DNA of 7,746 bases from Phycisphaerae bacterium (GTDB lineage: Bacteria; Planctomycetota; Phycisphaerae; JAAYCJ01). Below are positions 1-5,143 of the stretch, one piece after another; positions within the stretch are counted from its first letter, which is position 1; each line of letters starts with the position of its first letter. The notes under the pieces were generated by a model, which did no database searches, was not told where the DNA came from, and saw only the letters and a program-made list of their open reading frames with translations. The translations under genes were made by a program, and so were the position numbers. The stretch spans positions 1-7,746 of the forward strand of contig JAAZAW010000344.1 of assembly GCA_012514125.1 (NCBI GenBank). The letters run 5' to 3'.

Positions 1-8
1 ATACGGAA

Positions 9-37
9 TTGACTTATTGAATGCGCGGTACTTTAAT
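9..37 (+). promoter_or_regulatory. Possible sigma70-type promoter, no gene assigned
   Basis: TTGACT (9-14), a 17-nt spacer and TTTAAT (32-37) match the -35/-10 consensus at five of six positions each. The predicted start is near 44. Downstream lies only an 8-codon frame (ATG at 61, TGA at 85-87) and AT-rich sequence. The two ATTGAC/GTCAAT half-sites (8-13 and 38-43) form an inverted pair flanking the box and could be an operator or chance. In AT-rich sequence such matches arise easily, so confidence is low. Confidence 0.25.
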
Positions 38-374
38 GTCAATAAACTATTTCAGGCAGTATGAGCTTCGAAATCGGGATATCGTGACATTAGCCCCCGC
101 GCACGAAGTAAATGGAATTAGTATAACATATTTTTTATAAAAATGCAAATTTTTGGCCGATTTTTTGAGTTTTTTGGCTGTTGGAGCGGTTTTATGGATT
201 TCCGCTGGAGTTTATCCTCGTGAAGACGGGGACCGGAATGACGGAAGGGAGAGAACCGTGTGAGTTATTTCGATATTTATTGGGAGAGGCGAGGGCGTAT
301 GATTTTCCATTTTCTTCTCCTTTAGCGATGGAAGGTCGGAAAGGAGGAAAGTCGAAGAAGTCGGAAGCCGGGAA

Positions 375-438
375 GAAGGTGTGAAAGTGAGAAGGTGAGA
401 AGGTAAGAAAGTGTAAAGGTGGGAAGGTGAGACAGTGG
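375..438 (+). repeat. Imperfect 8-bp tandem repeat, consensus GAAGGTGA
   Basis: Eight consecutive octamers can be read in register from 375: GAAGGTGT, GAAAGTGA, GAAGGTGA, GAAGGTAA, GAAAGTGT, AAAGGTGG, GAAGGTGA, GACAGTGG. A more degenerate purine-rich version (for example GAAGGTCG at 331 and GAAAGTCG at 347) extends upstream to about 331 with a 4-nt phase slip. This is a minisatellite-like array in the intergenic space ahead of the TPR-lptE promoter. It explains the low-complexity open frames on both strands. No coding role is supported; replication slippage is the simplest origin. Confidence 0.8.
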
Positions 439-532
439 AGGGGGTGTGGGGATTCCTCACTCTGGAGTAGCATGGGAGTGGGGGAGGAATTGGTGTGGAG
501 GATGAGGGGGACTGCTTTTTGTGCATTGTTCG

Positions 533-561
533 TTGAAAGTGAGTGCGGGACAACGTATAAT
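533..561 (+). promoter_or_regulatory. Sigma70-type promoter for the TPR-lptE pair
   Basis: TTGAAA (533-538) and a perfect TATAAT (556-561) are separated by exactly 17 nt. The expected transcription start is near 568. That leaves a leader of about 12 nt to the GTG at 580, 15 nt to the ATG at 583 or 30 nt to the ATG at 598. It sits directly upstream of the first plus-strand gene and is one of the two best promoter matches in the window. Confidence 0.75.
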
Positions 562-597
562 CCACAACAATAAACCTCTGTGATGGGATTTTTTGTT

Positions 598-1572
598 ATG
601 AGTAAGATATTTTCGATGATTTTGGTGATTGTCGCAGTCGGCTGGGCTTCGCTGATGTGTGAGGCCCAGACGGCGGAGCGATATATTTTTGACGACGATA
701 CGCAGGAATGGGTTTCGGGGGAAAGGGTGGATGTTCCGCTTGAGGGGGTTGCGGGCGAGGCTCGGGGGATGATCGATGCGGGGCAATATCGTCAGGCGGA
801 AAAGATGCTCAAGGAGTATCTCAAAGAAACGTCCACCCAGGAGGAAGGACGGGTGGCGGCGATGCTGGTGTATGCGGATTCGGCTTTTATTCGGGATGAA
901 TATGGTTTAGCGGATGAGCGGTATCGTCAGTTGATTCATGAATATCCTAATACACGGGAATTTGCTATAGCATTACGGCGGGAGTTTGAGATTGCCAAGG
1001 CTTGGCTGGCGGGGAAGAAGAAGCGGGTTCTGGGTGTTTTGTTTTTGAATGCCGCGGATGAAGCGCTGGAGATTTTGAGTTTGATCGAACAGCTTGCGGG
1101 TGGTTTTCGTATTGCGGAAGTGGCGTTGTGGACCCAGGCGGATTATTACTACCAGACGGGGCAGTTTGAACTGGCGGAAATCGCATATCGTCGATTGGCA
1201 CAGAATTATCATTCGCCTCGATATAACAAGGCGGCGATGTACTGGTCGTCGGCTTCGGCGATGGCGACGTTTCCGGGGATTGCGTATGACGAGACGCCGT
1301 TGCTTGACGCCCATGAGCTTTATACGCAATACCGGGATAAATATCCTCAGCAAGCCCAGCGAGAGGATATTCCAGTGATTCTGGAGCAGATCAGTCTTAA
1401 GCGGGCGCAGAAGGAATATGAGACGGGGCGGTTTTATTGTCGGATTCGCAAGCCTGAGGCAGCGGCTTATTATTTTCGATATGTGATTCGGAATTGGCCT
1501 GAGACGCTTTTTGCTCAGCAGGCGGAGTTGGAGCTTGGCAAGATGGGCAAGGCTGTCGAAGAGGAACGCTAG
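598..1572 (+). CDS. Secreted TPR protein, BamD/YfiO-like
   Basis: A 324-residue exported protein. Residues 1-23 form a signal peptide (Lys3, hydrophobic core 5-20, small residue at CEA before Gln24). Cys21 is not in a good lipobox, so signal peptidase I processing is more likely than lipidation. The rest is helical repeats: TPR-like segments at about 54-78, 86-118, 175-206 and 266-300, with tyrosine-rich pairs and HEYPNT / RNWPET turns typical of BamD (YfiO). BamD is the periplasmic TPR lipoprotein of the outer-membrane beta-barrel assembly complex. The family is usually about 240-280 residues with an N-terminal lipid, so this one is longer and apparently unlipidated. A general periplasmic TPR scaffold is the main alternative. 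I chose ATG 598 because it gives the cleanest signal peptide; GTG 580 and ATG 583 would add 6 or 5 residues. None has a strong Shine-Dalgarno. lptE follows 11 nt after the stop. Confidence 0.8.
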   Translation: MSKIFSMILVIVAVGWASLMCEAQTAERYIFDDDTQEWVSGERVDVPLEGVAGEARGMIDAGQYRQAEKMLKEYLKETSTQEEGRVAAMLVYADSAFIRDEYGLADERYRQLIHEYPNTREFAIALRREFEIAKAWLAGKKKRVLGVLFLNAADEALEILSLIEQLAGGFRIAEVALWTQADYYYQTGQFELAEIAYRRLAQNYHSPRYNKAAMYWSSASAMATFPGIAYDETPLLDAHELYTQYRDKYPQQAQREDIPVILEQISLKRAQKEYETGRFYCRIRKPEAAAYYFRYVIRNWPETLFAQQAELELGKMGKAVEEER

Positions 1573-1583
1573 ACTTTAAATGA

Positions 1584-2099
1584 ATGGAAAATTTCATGTG
1601 TAATCAATTAATTCGTATTGTTGTTTTGGGATTGATGTGGGTGGCGCTGGTCGGCGGGTGCGGTTATTCGAGCGAGCGTCCGTTTCGATCGGATGTCAAG
1701 ACCATCGCGGTCAAGCCTTTTGGTACGAAGGAGTTTCGTCGGCGGATTGAAATGGATTTGACCGAAGCGGTGAAGAAACGGATTCAGCTCGATACGCCGT
1801 ATAGGTTTGCGGATGAGTCGGTGGCAGATACGGTGTTGACGGGCGAGGTGCTTGAGGTTCGGCAGGGGACGATGGGTCGCGATTTTACATGGAATCGTCC
1901 GCGTGAAACGCAGTTGACCTTGATTGTCAAATTTCAGTGGAAGGATTTGCGAAGTGGGGAGGTTCTGGTGCAGAAAGACCGGTGGTTACAGACGTATGAT
2001 TACGCCAGGCCGGTTTGTGAGACGGAATGGGACGCTATTCAGGGGGCGGTCGATCGCATGGCGGAAACTATCGTAGAGCAGATGGAGCGTGATTGGTAG
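1584..2099 (+). CDS. lptE: LptE-like outer-membrane LPS assembly lipoprotein
   Basis: A 171-residue predicted lipoprotein. The N-terminus has a positively charged residue (Arg11), a hydrophobic stretch (12-23) and a lipobox V-G-G-C with Cys26 as the acylation site, followed by Gly-Tyr-Ser, common just after the Cys in LptE. The mature part carries the pattern PFRSDVKTIAV, then FRRRIEMDLTEAVKKRI and a TPYR-x-AD-x4-ADTVLTGEV block, which I recognise from the LptE family (Pfam LptE, formerly RlpB). LptE plugs the LptD barrel that inserts lipopolysaccharide into the outer leaflet. Length fits the family (about 160-200). It lies 11 nt after the BamD-like gene, so the two are probably one transcript from the promoter at 533-561. 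ATG 1596 (residue 5) is an alternative start with a weak GGAA 6 nt before it. The family call is firm; LPS transport in this organism is inferred. Confidence 0.82.
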   Translation: MENFMCNQLIRIVVLGLMWVALVGGCGYSSERPFRSDVKTIAVKPFGTKEFRRRIEMDLTEAVKKRIQLDTPYRFADESVADTVLTGEVLEVRQGTMGRDFTWNRPRETQLTLIVKFQWKDLRSGEVLVQKDRWLQTYDYARPVCETEWDAIQGAVDRMAETIVEQMERDW

Positions 2100-2109
2100 A
2101 TTTCGCGGC

Positions 2110-2121
2110 TATAATTGAGGT
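2110..2121 (+). promoter_or_regulatory. TATAAT box placed for a leaderless start
   Basis: A perfect TATAAT (2110-2115) is followed by 6 nt and then the ATG at 2122, so transcription would begin at or within a base of the start codon. The GAGG at 2117-2120 is 1 nt from the ATG and too close to act as a Shine-Dalgarno. No good -35 is found at 16-18 nt spacing, so the box may be weak, need an activator or be chance. The same TATAAT-N6-ATG spacing occurs at the CAP gene, which raises its credibility. Confidence 0.5.
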
Positions 2122-3171
2122 ATGACCACATTAATGGACAATCCGTTGCGGATCGTTTTCTGGGAGACGACGGTTCGGTGTAATTTGTCTTGCGGCCATT
2201 GCCGACGGCTTGCGGTGGAGTCCAAGGATGAACTTTCGGGAGAAGAAGCCCGGTCATTGATCGATGAGCTTGCACAGATGGGGGGAGGTGGGCGTGGTCC
2301 GACGATGTTGATATTTTCGGGCGGTGAGCCTTTGTTGCGAGGGGATATTTTCGAGTTGGCGGGTTATGCCCGAGAGCGGGGGGTTGTGACGGCGTTGGCG
2401 AGCAATGGGACGATGATTGACAGGACGATCGCGAGTCGCATTGCCGAGGCAGGTCTGGGGCGGGTGGCGATCAGTCTCGATGGGCCTGACGGAGAGAGTC
2501 ATGATCGGATACGAAATCAGATCGGTAGTTTTGAACGGTCGTTGAGGGGGATGGGGTTTGTGCAGGATGCGGGGGTAGAGGTTCAGATCAATACGACCGT
2601 GTCGCGGAGTAATTTGTCGATGCTGCCGGGGATGCTTGAGTTGGCGAAGACGTTGAAGGCGGCGGCGTGGCATGTTTTTGTGTTTGTGCCGGTGGGGTGT
2701 GGGGCGCAGTTGTCTGGGGAGGAAGTGCTTGGGCCTGAGGAGGCGGAGGAGTTGCTTTGCTGGCTTTATGAGGTTTCGCAGCAGGGAGATATTCAGATCA
2801 AGCCCACGTGTGCGCCGCAGTATTATCGTTTGTCGGCACAGAGGAAATCACAAGCATCGGCATCGGATTCGGGTTCTTTGCGGCATGGGTATACGCGAGG
2901 GTGTCTGGCGGGGATTAATGTTTGTTTTGTCAGTGCGACGGGGCGGGTTTTTCCGTGTGGCTATCTGCCGGTCGAGGCAGGGGATTTGCGTCAGCAACGT
3001 TTGCGGGATATCTGGGAACGGTCGGACGTTTTTTTGCAATTACGCGATTTTGGATTGCTCAAGGGGCGGTGCGGGGGATGTGAGTATGTGGGTCTTTGCG
3101 GCGGATGCCGAGCGAGGGCGTTTGGGGTTTATGGGGATATGCTTGCCGAAGAGCCGGGATGTTTGTATTGA
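2122..3171 (+). CDS. Radical SAM/SPASM protein, AhbC/AhbD/NirJ-like
   Basis: A 349-residue radical S-adenosylmethionine enzyme. The N-terminus has the CxxxCxxC cluster motif at Cys20, Cys24 and Cys27, then the SAM-binding GGE at 67-69 and an AISLDGP strand typical of the family. The C-terminal SPASM-type domain has cysteines at 261, 268, 279, 317, 320, 326, 329 and 347, enough for one or two auxiliary [4Fe-4S] clusters. The segment GRCGGCEYVGLCGGCRARAF, followed by GD-x2-AEEPGC, closely matches the C-termini of AhbC, AhbD and NirJ. These cytoplasmic enzymes act in the siroheme-dependent alternative heme pathway and heme d1 synthesis. Length fits. No other heme gene is visible nearby, so substrate is unknown; a peptide-modifying SPASM enzyme is a less likely alternative. 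A short Ser/Ala-rich insert lies near residues 243-253. The start at 2122 follows a TATAAT by 6 nt; ATG 2134 is a minor alternative. Confidence 0.85.
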   Translation: MTTLMDNPLRIVFWETTVRCNLSCGHCRRLAVESKDELSGEEARSLIDELAQMGGGGRGPTMLIFSGGEPLLRGDIFELAGYARERGVVTALASNGTMIDRTIASRIAEAGLGRVAISLDGPDGESHDRIRNQIGSFERSLRGMGFVQDAGVEVQINTTVSRSNLSMLPGMLELAKTLKAAAWHVFVFVPVGCGAQLSGEEVLGPEEAEELLCWLYEVSQQGDIQIKPTCAPQYYRLSAQRKSQASASDSGSLRHGYTRGCLAGINVCFVSATGRVFPCGYLPVEAGDLRQQRLRDIWERSDVFLQLRDFGLLKGRCGGCEYVGLCGGCRARAFGVYGDMLAEEPGCLY

Positions 3172-3244
3172 TATTTTTCGGTGGATGAAGTTGCTTACGT
3201 GATGTCGCTTGGACAGGCTCGGCGACTGGAAATTGTGGAAGCGA
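3172..3244. other. Convergent intergenic gap
   Basis: The radical SAM and CAP genes converge across 73 bp. I see no typical intrinsic terminator: the best stem is GTCGC (3204-3208) with GCGAC (3222-3226), loop 13 nt and no T-run. A frame continues in phase after the radical SAM TGA, with a possible ATG at 3202 and TGA at 3280-3282. It would overlap the antisense 3' end of the CAP gene. Nothing else is recognised. Confidence 0.5.
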
Positions 3245-4597
3245 TCAGTCGTGTTTGCGGGGTGTTATCGACAAGCCTTTGAATGCCGAGAGCGTCATTC
3301 CCATCAGCACCATTCCGATTAGGCCGCACCCGCCGTCGGGGATGATCGGATTGTCGTCCAGGTCGGCTTTGAGTTCGATTGTCAGTGTTTGTCCGGGAGC
3401 CAGGGCGATGGGGGTGGGGTTGGGTGTGAAGATGTATCCTTCTTTTGATGCTGTGAGGGTGTAATTTCCGGTGGGAAGGTTGGTGAATGAGAAGGTTCCA
3501 TCGTTTGCGGTCGTTGTGGTCAGGTTTCCGGGCGATAATTGCAGGGTAACGGCGGGGAGGGGTGAGCTTGGTGAGGAGTCGATGATTTTTCCGGAGATTT
3601 CTCCTTTACGGGTGGTCAGGCTATAGGGGAAATCGACTTTGATGTTTTGCGAGGCGATTTGTACGGTGGCCTGCATGGGGGCGATGTCGGGTCGGGTGAT
3701 GGTGAGGGTGTATGTTCCGGAGTGTAGAGCTATCGGGACGGCAAAACCACCTGAGGTGGAAGTAAGGGCGTAATAGTCGCCGCGGTCGGGAGTGACCTGT
3801 ACGTTGGCGAGTCCTTCATTGAGATCGTAAGCGCTATTTTCGTTGGCATCGAGATAGACGACGCCGGTGATAAAGGCTACCTGGTCGTTGTCGAGTCCGA
3901 ATTCCTGGGTTACCACGAGGGGGCCGACAGTGGTGGTGCTGATGTTTTCTTCGATGATGCCGATGCCGATTTCCCGGAAGTCGGCATCGGCATCATCGAG
4001 GTCCAAGGTGATGATTCGATGTCCCAGGTCCTGAACGCCCCAGTCGACTACAAAGGCGGCATGGGCGTGCCAGGGGGAGTAGGCGTATGCGTAAACATTT
4101 TCGCCGGCATAGGAGTAGGTATAATTCGCCGCGGTCAATCGTTCGGCGAGGGTTGTCGGCCCGTTGGGGTAATCGCCGTGTCCCTGATAATTGTTTATCG
4201 CCATGTGTGTGCTGTGGTTTCTGGCTGCGGTGATTAGTTTTTCGTTGAAAGCGAGGGGCGGTTTGGGGGAATAGGTGGAAAAATCTTTGATCAATTCGTT
4301 CTTATCGACATTGAAGGCGTTGAGGGCGCTGTTAATGCGGGCATCGTTGCCGTTGACGATTCGGAGGATGTCGGCGTAAGGGTTGGCGCGGCAACGGTTT
4401 GTGTATTCGAGCAGGAGTTGTTCCAGATGGGTCGGGTCGCCGTGTGAATAAGCTTTGTAAGGTATGGAGGTCGAATCGGGAGTGGGTAGTTTAGCTGATG
4501 GTCGATGGGAGACACTGGTTTGGGCGTTGGCTGGGATTGAAAAAATCAATCCAGCCGAAAATATCGTTGCCATTGCTGCATTTTTAAACCGTTTCAT
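3245..4597 (-). CDS. Secreted CAP-domain protein with two beta-sandwich repeats and C-terminal anchor
   Basis: A 450-residue exported protein. Residues 1-25 are a signal peptide (Lys2, Arg3, Lys5; cleavage after ANA before Gln26). Residues about 57-235 form a CAP/SCP (PR-1-like) domain, with signature stretches NHSTHMA (127-133), GHG (139-141), GENV (165-168) and GHR (192-194). Two beta-sandwich modules follow: about 243-325 (SdrD-B or carboxypeptidase-regulatory-like, with GVVYLDANENS) and about 334-412 (carboxypeptidase-regulatory-like, with GTFSF and GNYTLT turns). The tail has Gly-Gly-Cys (422-424), a short hydrophobic stretch (426-439) and basic Arg447-Lys448, resembling a CTERM-type sorting signal. 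It probably acts at the cell surface; bacterial CAP proteins have no single known function. I chose ATG 4597, not the in-frame ATG at 4666, because it gives the better signal peptide and lies 6 nt after a near-consensus promoter; the longer version would include promoter DNA. Confidence 0.82.
   Translation of the reverse strand: MKRFKNAAMATIFSAGLIFSIPANAQTSVSHRPSAKLPTPDSTSIPYKAYSHGDPTHLEQLLLEYTNRCRANPYADILRIVNGNDARINSALNAFNVDKNELIKDFSTYSPKPPLAFNEKLITAARNHSTHMAINNYQGHGDYPNGPTTLAERLTAANYTYSYAGENVYAYAYSPWHAHAAFVVDWGVQDLGHRIITLDLDDADADFREIGIGIIEENISTTTVGPLVVTQEFGLDNDQVAFITGVVYLDANENSAYDLNEGLANVQVTPDRGDYYALTSTSGGFAVPIALHSGTYTLTITRPDIAPMQATVQIASQNIKVDFPYSLTTRKGEISGKIIDSSPSSPLPAVTLQLSPGNLTTTTANDGTFSFTNLPTGNYTLTASKEGYIFTPNPTPIALAPGQTLTIELKADLDDNPIIPDGGCGLIGMVLMGMTLSAFKGLSITPRKHD
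3951..3999 (-). repeat. 19-bp perfect inverted repeat inside the CAP gene
   Basis: Arms at 3951-3969 and 3981-3999 are exact reverse complements, with 11 nt between them. Three more pairs (3971-3973 with 3977-3979) can form inside, leaving a 3-nt loop. It is the strongest structure I found in the window. On the coding (minus) strand one arm encodes an Asp-Asp-Ala-Asp-Ala-Asp run and the other Ile-Gly-Ile-Gly-Ile-Ile, just after the CAP GHR motif. No T-run follows on either strand, so it is not a typical terminator. Confidence 0.9.
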
Positions 4598-4603
4598 GAT
4601 TTT

Positions 4604-4632
4604 ATTATAGCATTCTTCAGTGATTTTGCCAA
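4604..4632 (-). promoter_or_regulatory. Near-consensus promoter for a leaderless CAP gene
   Basis: On the minus strand TTGGCA (4632-4627), a 17-nt spacer and a perfect TATAAT (4609-4604) precede the ATG at 4597 by 6 nt. This is the best promoter in the window, together with the one at 533-561. Transcription would start at or next to the A of the ATG, giving a leaderless or nearly leaderless mRNA. It also decides the start codon, because the upstream in-frame ATG at 4666 would precede the promoter. Confidence 0.75.
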
Positions 4633-4712
4633 AAAAAGATATGGTTTTTGTAATTTGATCGAACATAACCGCTTTTGGTGTAATGAGATAACGTTTTTTG
4701 GGTCGATGGGCG

Positions 4713-5111
4713 TTATTTATGGGGTGTTTTTGACTTTTTTTCGAGTTTTTTCGACTTGTTAGATTTTTTGTTTTCGGTTTTTTGGGGTTTTTTGGTTTCG
4801 AGCTGTTCTCGCAGCAGGGTGATGCAGTTTCCCGGGTCGATTCCTGAGAGGACCAGGGTTTTTTCAGGGTTTGTTTCGCCGGAGGTCAGGGTGATTTTTT
4901 GTTTTGGAAGGTCTGTAATTTCGGATAAGAATGTGATCAGGGCCGCGTTGGCTTTGCCTTTTTCGGGTGGAGCGGCGATGGCAATTTTGAGGCTTTGTCC
5001 GTGCAGGCCAAGGAGTTTTGTACGCGAGGAACCTGGAGTGATTTTCACCTGCATTCGAGTTCCTTCACGACAAGGCACGACAATTTTTCGCCAATCGACT
5101 GGATTTTTCAC
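4713..5111 (-). CDS. yggU: DUF167 (UPF0235/YggU) family protein with Lys-rich tail
   Basis: A 132-residue cytoplasmic protein. Residues about 18-95 match DUF167 (YggU): the strand MQVKITPGSSRTKLLGL (20-36), the signature APPEKGKANAAL (47-58), then LPKQKITLTSG and an EKTLVLSG strand. The biochemical role of the family is not established. YggU proteins are usually about 95-105 residues; this one has an extra C-terminal tail (107-132) with 12 lysines in 26 residues, possibly binding nucleic acid or simply disordered. The start is GTG at 5111, supported by GGAG (5120-5117) 5 nt before it; ATG at residue 20 would lose part of the domain edge. It follows proC by 32 nt. proC and yggU are also neighbours in the yggS-proC-yggT-yggU clusters of Gammaproteobacteria, so linkage is old. 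No clear terminator follows. Confidence 0.85.
   Translation of the reverse strand: MKNPVDWRKIVVPCREGTRMQVKITPGSSRTKLLGLHGQSLKIAIAAPPEKGKANAALITFLSEITDLPKQKITLTSGETNPEKTLVLSGIDPGNCITLLREQLETKKPQKTENKKSNKSKKLEKKSKTPHK
4776..4795 (+). repeat. G/T mirror repeat, GG-T6-GGGG-T6-GG
   Basis: A perfectly symmetrical (mirror, not inverted) 20-nt run on the plus strand, telomere-like in composition. It lies within the start of the Lys-rich tail of yggU and encodes Lys-Lys-Pro-Gln-Lys on the minus strand. In principle the four GG pairs could form a two-layer G-quadruplex in plus-strand DNA. It may be only a by-product of AAA/CCC codon use. Confidence 0.6.
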
Positions 5112-5121
5112 GGGAACTCCG

Positions 5122-5136
5122 ACGGTTTTGAACCGT
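5122..5136. repeat. Small hairpin between proC and yggU
   Basis: ACGGTT (5122-5127) and AACCGT (5131-5136) form a 6-bp stem with a 3-nt loop in the 32-nt proC-yggU gap. On the minus strand it sits just before the GGAG of yggU and could modulate its translation. On the plus strand a TTTT follows the stem, but no plus-strand gene needs a terminator here. Confidence 0.45.
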
Positions 5137-5143
5137 TTTAAAA

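Larger units (their letters stand above)
1..532. other. Gene-poor region upstream of the TPR gene
   Basis: I see no convincing gene here. Positions 1-180 are AT-rich, with runs of T and A around 129-180. Positions about 215-510 are strongly purine-rich on the plus strand and contain the octamer repeat described separately. Open frames exist on both strands, but their translations are low-complexity (Lys/Gly/Glu on plus; Ser/Pro/Thr/Phe/His on minus) and follow the repeat, so I read them as chance frames. The only short start-stop unit near a promoter-like sequence is an 8-codon frame at 61-87. No tRNA-like cloverleaf or strong terminator was recognised. Confidence 0.6.

Noticed and set aside
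14..42. Minus-strand promoter TTGACA (42-37) for a gene left of the window
   Set aside because: The sequence 17 nt away (CAATAA) is a poor -10 and no gene is visible to support it.
181..384. 67-residue plus-strand frame from a TTG
   Set aside because: No ribosome-binding site or promoter at the right place; its second half is the purine repeat, giving Lys/Gly/Ser low complexity.
192..565. Overlapping minus-strand frames with Ser/Pro/Thr/Phe/His-rich translations
   Set aside because: They are the complement of the octamer repeat; no domain or start signal is seen.
2672..3202. 176-codon plus-strand frame inside the radical SAM gene
   Set aside because: Arg/Cys/Gly-rich shadow in another frame of a clearly recognised enzyme.
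3204..3226. GTCGC/GCGAC stem as a terminator between converging genes
   Set aside because: Only 5 bp with a 13-nt loop and no T-run on either side.
4598..4666. Upstream in-frame ATG for the CAP gene (473 residues)
   Set aside because: The added 23 codons cover a near-consensus promoter and spoil the signal peptide; the ATG at 4597 is better.
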